A DNA stretch of 6,018 nt. Source: Armatimonadetes bacterium UBA5419. GTDB lineage: Bacteria; Armatimonadota; UBA10988. The translations under genes were made by a program, and so were the position numbers. A model generated the notes under the pieces. The model was not told the origin of the DNA. It worked only from the letters and a program-made list of their open reading frames with translations, and did not search any database. This document shows, piece by piece, positions 1-6,018 of the stretch (its first letter is position 1; every line of letters starts with the position of its first letter). The DNA is taken from positions 1,460 to 7,477 of the forward strand of contig DHNJ01000070.1 in the NCBI GenBank assembly GCA_002409445.1, read 5' to 3'.

Positions 1-124
1 CTGGGCCTACGCCGTGCGCACCTTCCTCGGCGAGGCGCTGCGGGCTGAGCGGCGGGCCCGCGAGCACGCGCCGGCGTCCAACGAGCAACCCGCGGTGCAG
101 GGAGGGGAGGCGACGCATGACTAG
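1..124 (+). CDS. 3' end of an upstream gene, probably another cas effector subunit (partial)
   Basis: Reading from base 2, 40 codons stay open to a TAG at 122-124; the start lies left of the window. The residues visible are a helical, charged stretch (WAYAVRTFLGEALRAERRAR) followed by a probably flexible, polar tail. The stop overlaps the start of the next gene by 8 bases, so the two are almost certainly cotranscribed and translationally coupled. In III-Dv complexes the subunits not found in this window are Cas10 and the Cas7-Cas5-Cas11 fusion. Both could end in a helical segment, so this is plausibly one of those two. That is inferred from position only, because 40 residues show no diagnostic motif. 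Codon use is as GC-rich as in the following gene, which supports it being real coding sequence. Confidence 0.6.
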   Translation, partial: WAYAVRTFLGEALRAERRAREHAPASNEQPAVQGGEATHD

Positions 125-1694
125 AGGACTCAAGGGCCGGTTGCACATCAGCGGCCGGCTGGTCGCGGTCACCGCGCTGCACGTGGGCGGCCTGGACGGC
201 GACGATGCCCTGACCGACCTGCCGCTCGCGCGCGACGGCCTCGGCCGCGTCTATCTGCCCGGCACGAGCCTAGCCGGCGCGCTGCGGGCGCTGGCCACGG
301 AGGTGTTGGCCGACCGCGGCGATCTGCTCAACGAACTGTTCGGCCCACCGACTCGCCCCGCCGACGCGGAGCCGACCGACGTGGGCTCGGCGAGCCTGGT
401 AACCATCGCCGATGCGACGGCGACGGCAAGGAATGTACGCGAGGAGATCCGCGACGGCGTGGGCATCGACCGCGTCACCGGCGCGGCGGCCTTCGCGATC
501 AAGTTCGACCGCGCGGTCGTGCCCGCGGGTACCGCCTTCAGGTTCGGGCTGGTCCTGGAGGTGCCCGCCGGCGGGTCGGGCGACGAGCTACAGGCGGCGC
601 TGGCGGCGGTCCTGCAGGCGGCCGAGGAGCCTTGGTCGCTCGGCGCGGCGCGCACCCGCGGGCTGGGGCAGGTCCGGCTGACGGAGCTCGCGGTCGACTG
701 GCGGGGCCTGGCGCGCGAGGAGTTGTTGGCTTGGCTGGCTGCCGGGCAGGGTACGGCACGGACGCTCGCGCAACTGCAACCCGGGGCGCAGGAAGCAACT
801 AAGGTGACCCGCCAGCAGCTGCGCATCTCGATCGCCTGGCAGCCGCGCGGGCCGCTGATGGTCAACGCGGGCATGGACGGCTCGGACGTCGACCAGGTGC
901 CGCTGGTGACGGGCACCGCCGACGGCAACGTGGCGCTGGTCCTGCCGGGCAGCAGCATCAAGGGCGCGCTGCGGACCCGCGCGGAGCTGATTCTGCGCAC
1001 GGTGCTGAATGTCGACGGGACCGACGTGGCGACCACGCCAGCGGGCTTTCTAGACCAGCTGGAGGAGCCGGCGCTCGACCTGGTGCACTGGTTGTTTGGG
1101 CTCGGCGGCCAGCCGGCGGAGAACGCGTCCGCGGCGGTGGACGGCCGCCAGAAGGGCCTGGGCGCGCTGGCGGTCGCCGACTGCCTGGCGCCGCTGGCGG
1201 TCACCCGGGCGCAGTGGCAAGCGATCGTCAACGCACCGAACGAGGCGGCCTTCCGGACCGCGCGCGATGCGGCGGGCCTGTCCGGGTGGGCCAAGGCGAT
1301 GCACGTCGCCGTCGACCGCTGGACGGGTGGGGCGGCGGAGAACCTGCTGTTCAGCGTGCTGGAGCCGTTCGGGGTCGAATGGGAGCCGATCGAGCTGACC
1401 GTGGATCTCGGGCGCCTGCCCGAATCGAAGCGCGACGCGGCGCTGGCGCTGCTGCTGTTCGTCCTGCGCGACTTCGCCACGGGCGCGATCCCGCTGGGCT
1501 TCGGCGTCAACCGCGGCCTGGGCGACCTGGTGGTGACGGACATCACGCTGTCGGGCGCGGTGGGCGACCCACCGGTCGACCTGCCCGAGCAGTTGGTGGC
1601 GGGCGGCCAATGGCAGCTGAACGACGCAGCCGCCAAACACTACGCGCAGGCGTGGAACGCGGCGCTGGACGGAGGCGTGACCGATGGCAACTGA
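117..1694 (+). CDS. Type III-D CRISPR effector protein with two fused Cas7 (RAMP) domains, Cas7-2x / Csm3-like duplication
   Basis: This is a 525-aa backbone subunit of a type III CRISPR effector, expected to bind crRNA and cleave target RNA in the cytoplasm. Domain 1 (about residues 8-195) has a Csm3-like N-terminus with VGG at 23-25, an acidic loop containing D34 and D40, then YLPGTSLAGALR (46-57) and a glycine-rich G-loop RTRGLGQ (179-185). Domain 2 (about 235-480) repeats the plan: D259 in a VDQVPLV loop, VLPGSSIKGALR (275-286), and the G-loop GFGVNRGLGD (461-470). Single-domain Csm3 proteins are about 220 aa, so the length fits two copies in tandem. D34 and D259 sit where the Csm3 catalytic aspartate lies, by hand alignment. 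The start is supported by GGAGGGGAGG at 101-110, six bases upstream. The gene overlaps its left neighbour by 8 bases and csx19 by 11. In known III-Dv systems this arrangement is called Cas7-2x. A generic double-RAMP protein of another III-D variant is the main alternative. Confidence 0.9.
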   Translation: MTRGLKGRLHISGRLVAVTALHVGGLDGDDALTDLPLARDGLGRVYLPGTSLAGALRALATEVLADRGDLLNELFGPPTRPADAEPTDVGSASLVTIADATATARNVREEIRDGVGIDRVTGAAAFAIKFDRAVVPAGTAFRFGLVLEVPAGGSGDELQAALAAVLQAAEEPWSLGAARTRGLGQVRLTELAVDWRGLAREELLAWLAAGQGTARTLAQLQPGAQEATKVTRQQLRISIAWQPRGPLMVNAGMDGSDVDQVPLVTGTADGNVALVLPGSSIKGALRTRAELILRTVLNVDGTDVATTPAGFLDQLEEPALDLVHWLFGLGGQPAENASAAVDGRQKGLGALAVADCLAPLAVTRAQWQAIVNAPNEAAFRTARDAAGLSGWAKAMHVAVDRWTGGAAENLLFSVLEPFGVEWEPIELTVDLGRLPESKRDAALALLLFVLRDFATGAIPLGFGVNRGLGDLVVTDITLSGAVGDPPVDLPEQLVAGGQWQLNDAAAKHYAQAWNAALDGGVTDGN

Positions 1695-2259
1695 GACGAC
1701 TCTGCACGTGAGTCAGGCGGTGGACATCGATCTGACGGCCGCGGTCGCGGCGGTGCCGTGGGGCGAGGGGCCGGTCACGGCCCTGCTCTACGCGCCGGCC
1801 GGCTGCTGGCTGGCGCGCTGGGCTGACGATCGCTTCGACCTGCCGCCCGGCGTCGATAGCGGGTTGCTGGCCGGAGTCTGGGAGGCGCGGGTCTTCGGCG
1901 CGGCCGGCGAGCTGCGCTGGTACTCGACCCCGGGCGAGGGCTCGCGGGCGGTCTGGCTAAGCGAGCATGAAGGAATGCCGGCGGGCTTCGCCGCCGACTC
2001 GCCGCTCACCGTCGAGCGCCACGAGCACCAATACGTGCTCTGGGGCGAGACGGACGCCAGCGACGTCCCCGGCTGGCAGGCGCTGACCACCGCCCAGTTG
2101 GGCACGCTGTGGGTGCCTTTCGAGTCGGCCCGTGGACGCATCGCGCTGCAGGCAGTGGAGTACTGGCAAGAGTTCGCCCACGGCAACGTGGCCGTCGCCG
2201 AACAGCGACTGGTGGGGCTCGCGGCGCTACCGGGGCGCGACGCCCCAGGGGAGGTGTGA
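1684..2259 (+). CDS. csx19: Csx19 (TIGR03984-type) CRISPR-associated protein
   Basis: This 191-aa soluble protein has no signal peptide or membrane segment. It matches the TIGR03984/Csx19 pattern from memory: a hydrophobic strand with a conserved Cys (ALLYAPAGCWLARW, 33-46), then WEARVF (66-71) and ELRWY (76-80), then HQYVLWG (115-121), LWVP (142-145), VEYW (158-161), and a final EQRLVGL (173-179). Csx19 is a signature of type III-D and is an integral subunit of the Synechocystis III-Dv complex. No catalytic activity is established for it and none is suggested by the residues here. The ATG lies inside the end of the preceding gene (11-base overlap), with GGAGG at 1671-1675 eight bases upstream. 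Its stop is one base before the next start. Its position between two Cas7-type genes strongly supports the assignment; the residue-level family match is the weaker part, since these proteins diverge fast. Confidence 0.82.
   Translation: MATETTLHVSQAVDIDLTAAVAAVPWGEGPVTALLYAPAGCWLARWADDRFDLPPGVDSGLLAGVWEARVFGAAGELRWYSTPGEGSRAVWLSEHEGMPAGFAADSPLTVERHEHQYVLWGETDASDVPGWQALTTAQLGTLWVPFESARGRIALQAVEYWQEFAHGNVAVAEQRLVGLAALPGRDAPGEV
2247..2254 (+). promoter_or_regulatory. Ribosome binding site deciding the start of the Cas7-insertion gene
   Basis: AGGGGAGG lies six bases before ATG 2261 and inside the last codons of csx19. It is close to the anti-Shine-Dalgarno consensus, and nothing comparable precedes the longer in-frame start at 2132. 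It therefore fixes the start and points to coupled translation with csx19. Confidence 0.75.
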
Positions 2260-2260
2260 G

Positions 2261-4534
2261 ATGGGGCGTAACTATGGTGGCCATGCAGGCCAGGGCGAGC
2301 AGAGGCGTCGGGTGCATCCGGCGCAGCGTCCATACCATCACCCCTACTACTTCGTGCCGATGCCGCCGCGCGACGTCACCCACCCGGAGCTAGGCGACCA
2401 CGAGCCCGTCGGCCACCATCGGCTGCACGAGGACCTGTGGACTGGCACGATCGACCTTCAGGTCATCGTCAACACGCCGCTGCTGCTGCCAGATCTGGCC
2501 GAGGCAACGGACGACGAACACAAGACCTACGGTATGCGGCTCGGTCCGGACGGCCGCCCCTACTTGCCGCCGACCAGCCTAAAGGGAATGTTGCGGGCCG
2601 CGTACGAAGCGGCGACGAACTCGCGTCTCGGTGTGTTTGGAGCTCACGACACACGCTTGGCCCGGCGAGAGCCCGCCTCGGAAGGTGTAGAGAAGATCCC
2701 GTTTCGGGTCAACGAGCAAGGCGTGCTACAGCTGCTCCGCGGTCTGGACTCCGGCGACAAGCGCGGCAAGACCATGCGTGCCGCGTGGCTTCCGTTCTAC
2801 GGCCGCGACGCCGTCAGGCTGCAAGGGAGAGTGCCCAAGCACAAGCAGTACGTCTGGGCCTACGTGGTGGAGCAGGAACGGCAAGGCGAGTACCCGTTCC
2901 GGCTGCTGCGGGTCGCGGCCCTTGAACCGGGGGCGGCAGACATGCCACCCTACGACCCGGACAGGCCGAGGATCGGCGGGCGGTACCAGTATCCAGGCCA
3001 GCCGGTGGCTGGCTGGGTGCGAGGCTGGGTGTGTGTGAGCGGCCGGAACATCGAACGCAAGCATGACGAGCGCGTGTTCTTCGATGACTCACCCGAAGAC
3101 GTCACGCTCAACCCCGATCTGGAAGACCTCTGGGCCCGCTGCATCGAAAGCTACCACGAGGCCAATCGCCGCGATGTGGAAAGGGGGGCACAGCGTCCAG
3201 CGGCTGCGCTCGATGACCGGACTGTTTACTCGAGGCACATCACCGTTGCGCCGCCGAAGCTGAACGACGATGAACGCCATCTGGTGCCGGGCACTATGGG
3301 CTACGCCGCCGTCGATGAGGACGGCAACATCACCGGCCTCTACCCAGTGCAGATCTCCCGGCGGCTCGAACACCTAGGGCCACGCAAGCTGGTCAGTGAG
3401 GCTCATCTGCCGGCTTCCGACCGGGCGCAGTTGTCTCCCGCGGATCGTGTCTTCGGTTGGGTGCATCCAATGGGCCATGGCGCGCATCGCGGGCAACTGC
3501 GCGTCGGTGCGACGGTGTGCGGAACGCCCGCCGATCAGGCCATCCGGTCCTTCGCAAACGCGTTACCCCTCGCCATCCTTGGCCAACCAAAGCCCCAGCA
3601 GGCGCGATTCTATGTCGCCGCTGACCAGAACGGCAGGGCGCTGGACGACTGCGCACCTCGCGCCAGAGTCGGCTTCCAGGACGAGAGTCAAGGCCTGCGC
3701 GGCCGCAAGATCTACCCGCATCACAAACCAGAGATAGGCCACGAGGAAAGCTACTGGAAGCCAACGGACAGGGAGGGTCCGCAGTCCGTTGGGCAGCGCT
3801 ACCGCGAGTATCTCCATCCTGGAAAGTCAAACCCACAGCGAAACGAAGGCCTTGCCCGGCGCAATGACCAGAATCGCTCGCTGCGGGCGTGGGTCCAGCC
3901 GCGTACATGGTTCTCGTGCCGCCTTCATGTGACCAACCTTAGCAGTGTCGAGCTTGGTGCCCTGCTCTGGCTGCTGTCATGGCGCCCTAGCCACTACCAC
4001 CGCCTGGGTGGAGGCAAGCCGCTAGGCTTCGGCAGTGTGCGGCTCATCGCTTGCGGGCTGGACTTGCATCAGGGCACCGTGTGCCGCCAGCGCTACCGCA
4101 GCCTGAACGCTACGACGTCCGTCCACGATAGCCGCAGCATCTGCTGGACGCGCGGCAGGGGCGAGACTCTCAGCCACAACCACGCGCCCATCCAAGCCTA
4201 TATGAGCGCCTTGGAAGAAGTCGAAGACATGGACTTCGCGGACATCCCTGCCATCAAGTCGCTGCTCGTCGCGGCCCGCGGCTTCGACACCCCGATTCAC
4301 TACCCGCGTGGGACGGAGGAGCCGAATCCGAAGGGCGAAGGCTACGAGTGGTTCGTCGAGAATGAGTCGACGCGCCGCGGGGCCACGTCTGGCTTCGCCC
4401 TCCCCGGACTGGACGAAGACGCGACCGGTCTGCCGTACCTGCAGAAGCCGGTCAAGACCGACGATCCTGCCGGTGGGGGGCCGATCACAGGGCGGCAGCG
4501 GCGGGTCCAGGGCGGTGGCAACCGACGCCGCTAA
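2261..4534 (+). CDS. TIGR03986-family CRISPR RAMP protein (Cas7-insertion subunit of a type III-D variant)
   Basis: This 757-aa Cas7-like effector subunit contains a long internal insertion. Seen in order: a His/Tyr/Gly-rich N-terminus leading to YYFVPMPP (29-36); a RAMP strand TGTIDLQVIVNTPLLLPD (61-78); an acidic DDEHK (84-88) and YLPPTSLKGMLR (101-112), followed by NSRLGVF (120-126). Next come ERKHDERVFF (265-274), LSPADRVFGWV (391-401) with GAHRGQLRVG (407-416), KIYPHH (483-488), the G-loop RLGGGKPLGFGSVRL (581-595), and the C-terminal IHYP (679-682) and GYEWF (694-698). These landmarks in this order are typical of TIGR03986 proteins. The ends of the Cas7 fold are separated by more than 400 residues. 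Candidate active-site acids are D84/D85, by position only. The tail is Arg-rich (GNRRR). ATG 2261 is chosen over the in-frame ATG at 2132 because it has AGGGGAGG six bases upstream, starts one base after csx19 ends, and family similarity begins only after it. GC at third codon positions is clearly lower than in the two preceding genes. Confidence 0.9.
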   Translation: MGRNYGGHAGQGEQRRRVHPAQRPYHHPYYFVPMPPRDVTHPELGDHEPVGHHRLHEDLWTGTIDLQVIVNTPLLLPDLAEATDDEHKTYGMRLGPDGRPYLPPTSLKGMLRAAYEAATNSRLGVFGAHDTRLARREPASEGVEKIPFRVNEQGVLQLLRGLDSGDKRGKTMRAAWLPFYGRDAVRLQGRVPKHKQYVWAYVVEQERQGEYPFRLLRVAALEPGAADMPPYDPDRPRIGGRYQYPGQPVAGWVRGWVCVSGRNIERKHDERVFFDDSPEDVTLNPDLEDLWARCIESYHEANRRDVERGAQRPAAALDDRTVYSRHITVAPPKLNDDERHLVPGTMGYAAVDEDGNITGLYPVQISRRLEHLGPRKLVSEAHLPASDRAQLSPADRVFGWVHPMGHGAHRGQLRVGATVCGTPADQAIRSFANALPLAILGQPKPQQARFYVAADQNGRALDDCAPRARVGFQDESQGLRGRKIYPHHKPEIGHEESYWKPTDREGPQSVGQRYREYLHPGKSNPQRNEGLARRNDQNRSLRAWVQPRTWFSCRLHVTNLSSVELGALLWLLSWRPSHYHRLGGGKPLGFGSVRLIACGLDLHQGTVCRQRYRSLNATTSVHDSRSICWTRGRGETLSHNHAPIQAYMSALEEVEDMDFADIPAIKSLLVAARGFDTPIHYPRGTEEPNPKGEGYEWFVENESTRRGATSGFALPGLDEDATGLPYLQKPVKTDDPAGGGPITGRQRRVQGGGNRRR

Positions 4535-5064
4535 CCCCCCGCCCCCTCCAACTGCCGCCCCAGCTCCAGCGCGGCGGCGTTGGTGGGGTCGAGGGTGAGT
4601 TCGGTGGCGAGGGCGGCGCGGGCTTCGTCTAGGCGGCCGGCGTTGGCGTAGGCGAGGGCGAGGTTGTAGTGGACGGCGGTGGCCTGGGGGTGGTCGCGGG
4701 CGAGGGCTTCGAGCACGGCCAGCGCTTCGGCGGCGGCGCCGCGGCCGTGGAGGGTGGCGGCGAGGTTCAGGGCGGCGGGGACGCTGTCGGGGCGCTGGAC
4801 CAGCGCGGCCTCGAAGTGGCGTTGGGCGCGGCTGAGCCAGAGGTCGGCCTCGCTCGCGCTGCTGCCCAGCGCCGCCTGGTAGCAGGCGCTGCCGGCGTTG
4901 ACGTGCGCCTCGACCAGCTCCGGCACCGCTTCGAGCGCCTTTTCGAACTGTTCGACGGCGACCGCCCAGCGTTGTGATTCGAGCGCCTGCCCGCCGGCGA
5001 GCATGTGCTGCCGAGCGGCCTGGAGAGCGGGGTTGGGGCGGGTGCGGCGCCTGGGCCAACGCAT
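4531..5064 (-). CDS. Tetratricopeptide-repeat (TPR) protein
   Basis: This 177-aa protein consists almost wholly of TPR helices, which act as protein-protein interaction scaffolds; no enzymatic domain is present. A basic N-terminus (MRWPRRRTRPNP) precedes about four repeats: residues 16-48 (ending FEKALEAVP), 51-92 (FEAALVQRP), 95-126 and 129-160 (YNLALAYANAGRLDEA, then LDP). The second repeat carries an insertion of about ten residues (around 66-75, LGSSASEADL). The frame stays open upstream to 5331, but ATG 5064 is preferred: GGGAG lies nine bases upstream, and the preceding translation is low-complexity Arg/His/Ser sequence without repeat character. No signal peptide or membrane helix is seen, so it is probably cytoplasmic. 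It converges on the CRISPR operon and is divergent from the beta-propeller gene, with which it could share a promoter region. The specific partner is unknown. Link to the CRISPR system is not supported by orientation. Confidence 0.85.
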   Translation of the reverse strand: MRWPRRRTRPNPALQAARQHMLAGGQALESQRWAVAVEQFEKALEAVPELVEAHVNAGSACYQAALGSSASEADLWLSRAQRHFEAALVQRPDSVPAALNLAATLHGRGAAAEALAVLEALARDHPQATAVHYNLALAYANAGRLDEARAALATELTLDPTNAAALELGRQLEGAGG

Positions 5065-5073
5065 CGGACTCGT

Positions 5074-5078
5074 CTCCC
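5074..5078 (-). promoter_or_regulatory. Ribosome binding site of the TPR gene
   Basis: On the minus strand GGGAG lies nine bases before ATG 5064. It supports the short start over the upstream in-frame extension to 5331. Confidence 0.5.
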
Positions 5079-5099
5079 GAACGATGTTCGCCACGCGCA

Positions 5100-5135
5100 G
5101 TTTACACGAATCGGTGGATCCATGCGCGATAATAG
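5100..5135. promoter_or_regulatory. Candidate divergent promoter patch
   Basis: On the minus strand TATTAT (5134-5129) is a good -10-like hexamer about 65 bases before the TPR start, but the hexamer 17 bases further upstream (GCGAGT) is a poor -35. On the plus strand TTTACA (5101-5106) resembles a -35, and GATAAT (5128-5133) a -10, with an over-long 21-base spacer. The call therefore rests on local AT-richness between divergent genes and not on a full consensus match. Confidence 0.3.
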
Positions 5136-5288
5136 GGGTTGCTCTGAGGAGACTCGCGCCGAGCCGGTGGCCGGAACCGTGGTGCAAACCGCGGCTGCGA
5201 GCGGTCTCAGCCAGGTGGCTGGGCCGCGACCAACGGTGCTCCGGGCTCGGGACCGCGCGGCGCGTTTCGGCGCGCGCGTGGGCGTGTT

Positions 5289-5293
5289 GAGGA
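5289..5293 (+). promoter_or_regulatory. Ribosome binding site deciding the GTG start of the beta-propeller gene
   Basis: GAGGA lies six bases before GTG 5300, just after an in-frame TGA (5288-5290) that closes the frame upstream. No comparable site precedes the next in-frame ATG at 5351, so the GTG start is preferred. Confidence 0.6.
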
Positions 5294-5299
5294 CAATTC

Positions 5300-6018
5300 G
5301 TGAGTTGGTGCCTAGCACTCGTGCCGCTCATCCTGTCGGCCAGGCCCCAGATGGGGCCGCTGGACGCGGGAGCCGAGCGGGTCTACTTCCGGCGCGATGG
5401 CAGCCTGATGGTCTTTGACCTGGTCCGCGAGGACCTGCAGACCCTCTGGCCTGCGCGCAGCCCCGAAGATACCGATCCCCCCGCCGTCAGCCGTGACGGT
5501 CGGACCGTCTATTTCAGCCAAGCCGGCAACATCTGGGCGCTCGAACGATCCGCCCCGATGCCCGTCCGCCTGACCACCCTCGGCCGCCCGCGCGACGAGG
5601 TCGGCACGCACTGCGACCTGCCACTGCCCTCGCCCGATGGCGCCTGGCTGGCCTATCGCGCGCGGACCGGCGCCGGCGACGAGCTGCGCCTGCTCGACCT
5701 GACCAGCGGCGAGGACCGCGCGCTGGCCCGGGTCGACGCCTGGGAGGTCTGTTGGGCGCCCGATGGCAGCCTGGTCTACACCGCCGACCAGCGGCTCTGG
5801 CGCCGGCAGCCGCCGGGCAGCGAGCCGCGCCCGGTGACCACCGACCCGGCCGCCGCCCTGCCCCATAGCGCGCCTCACTACGCCGCCGACGGCCAGCTCT
5901 ACTTCGTCGCCGCCGGCCAGCCCCAGGTCCTCTGGCCCGACGGCCGGCTGGAGCCCGCGGGCGCGACCGACGGCGCCACGCGGCTGTACTTCCTTAATGC
6001 TCGGGATCTCCCGTGGGT
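5300..6018 (+). CDS. TolB/WD40-like (PD40) beta-propeller protein, N-terminal part
   Basis: The frame is open from GTG 5300 to the end of the window, giving 239 codons without the C-terminus. Residues 4-14 are hydrophobic (CLALVPLILSA), suggesting an export signal, although no basic residue precedes them, so this is uncertain. From about residue 26 the sequence repeats a strand-turn-strand unit with DG turns at D33, D66, D113, D155 and D197, spaced 33-47 residues. Examples are SRDGRTVYFSQ, SPDGAWLAYRA and APDGSLVYTAD. This is the PD40 blade pattern of TolB-type propellers, which usually act as extracytoplasmic or lipoprotein sensors or scaffolds, sometimes fused to a peptidase. No catalytic domain is seen in the visible part. 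If translation began at ATG 5351 the hydrophobic segment would be lost. Orientation away from the TPR gene suggests a separate transcription unit, and no role in CRISPR immunity is indicated. Confidence 0.8.
   Translation, partial: MSWCLALVPLILSARPQMGPLDAGAERVYFRRDGSLMVFDLVREDLQTLWPARSPEDTDPPAVSRDGRTVYFSQAGNIWALERSAPMPVRLTTLGRPRDEVGTHCDLPLPSPDGAWLAYRARTGAGDELRLLDLTSGEDRALARVDAWEVCWAPDGSLVYTADQRLWRRQPPGSEPRPVTTDPAAALPHSAPHYAADGQLYFVAAGQPQVLWPDGRLEPAGATDGATRLYFLNARDLPW

Larger units (their letters stand above)
5065..5299. other. Intergenic region between divergent TPR and beta-propeller genes
   Basis: This 235-bp stretch has no convincing gene. It holds the only AT-rich patch of the window (about 5100-5135), a short palindrome TGGATCCA (5115-5122), and a GC-rich run at 5253-5278 with a weak five-pair stem GCGCG/CGCGC (5260-5264 with 5271-5275) around a six-base loop. 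The divergent arrangement makes it the natural place for two promoters. No tRNA, repeat array or clear terminator is visible. Confidence 0.6.

Noticed and set aside
251..1636. A 461-aa open frame on the minus strand opposite Cas7-2x
   Set aside because: Its translation is Ser/Arg/Ala/Pro-rich without domain character, and the GC-rich third positions of the real gene keep the opposite frame open. The plus-strand frame carries clear RAMP motifs.
2132..2260. In-frame N-terminal extension of the Cas7-insertion protein starting at ATG 2132
   Set aside because: The extension overlaps csx19 almost entirely, is not family-like, and lacks a good ribosome binding site, whereas ATG 2261 has one.
3393..3908. 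A 171-aa minus-strand open frame inside the Cas7-insertion gene
   Set aside because: No recognisable domain or start signal; the plus-strand frame here carries family landmarks such as LSPADRVFGWV.
4022..5059. A 345-aa minus-strand open frame across the convergent junction
   Set aside because: It is a low-complexity Arg/Pro/Ala translation overlapping two well-supported genes in other frames, with no motif and no ribosome binding site match.
5253..5278. GC-rich stem-loop upstream of the beta-propeller gene as a terminator or regulatory hairpin
   Set aside because: Only a five-pair stem with a six-base loop and no T-run; alternating CG sequence of this kind is expected by chance at this GC content.
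5312..5878. A 188-aa minus-strand open frame opposite the beta-propeller gene
   Set aside because: Gly/Ala/Arg-rich translation without motifs; the plus-strand frame shows regularly spaced DG turns of a propeller.
1..6018. CRISPR repeat array, cas1/cas2 or cas6 in the window
   Set aside because: No regularly spaced repeats and no adaptation or processing gene were found on either strand. They may lie outside the window or be supplied by another locus.

Overview
The window is very GC-rich, with nearly all third codon positions G or C in most genes and strong Shine-Dalgarno sites, so it is a bacterial genome fragment. Type III-D CRISPR-Cas modules of this make-up are known from Cyanobacteria and Chloroflexota. 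The high GC content fits a Chloroflexota-like or similarly GC-rich lineage better than a typical cyanobacterium. This host assignment is an inference with low confidence.

Bases 1-4534 are a tightly packed plus-strand operon encoding part of a type III CRISPR-Cas effector. It holds, in order: the 3' tail of an unidentified upstream gene (stop at 124); a 525-aa protein with two tandem Cas7/RAMP domains (117-1694); a 191-aa Csx19 (TIGR03984-type) protein (1684-2259); and a 757-aa Cas7 protein of the TIGR03986 type with a very long internal insertion (2261-4534). The genes overlap by 8 and 11 bases or are one base apart, and each start has its own Shine-Dalgarno site, so they are probably translationally coupled and made together. 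Cas7-2x, Csx19 and Cas7-insertion together are the parts of the type III-D variant complex (III-Dv) described from Synechocystis, which also contains Cas10 and a Cas7-Cas5-Cas11 fusion. Those two would be expected to the left of the window. In such a complex the Cas7 domains form the backbone along the crRNA and cut bound target RNA.

Bases 4531-5064 (minus strand) encode a 177-aa tetratricopeptide-repeat (TPR) protein that converges on the last cas gene, with the two stop codons interlocked. Bases 5065-5299 are a 235-bp intergenic region between divergent genes, with one AT-rich patch and no gene. From 5300 to the end of the window a plus-strand gene with a GTG start encodes the N-terminal part of a TolB/WD40-like (PD40) beta-propeller protein. 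These two genes look like ordinary flanking genes, and nothing in the sequence ties them to the CRISPR module.

No CRISPR array, Cas1/Cas2, Cas6, Cas10 core, transposase, tRNA or rRNA is visible here. The system is best described as a known but uncommon variant (III-Dv-like), not a wholly new one. The points most worth checking are the retained candidate catalytic aspartates in both Cas7-2x domains, the sharp change in codon use at the start of the Cas7-insertion gene, and the identity of the upstream gene.
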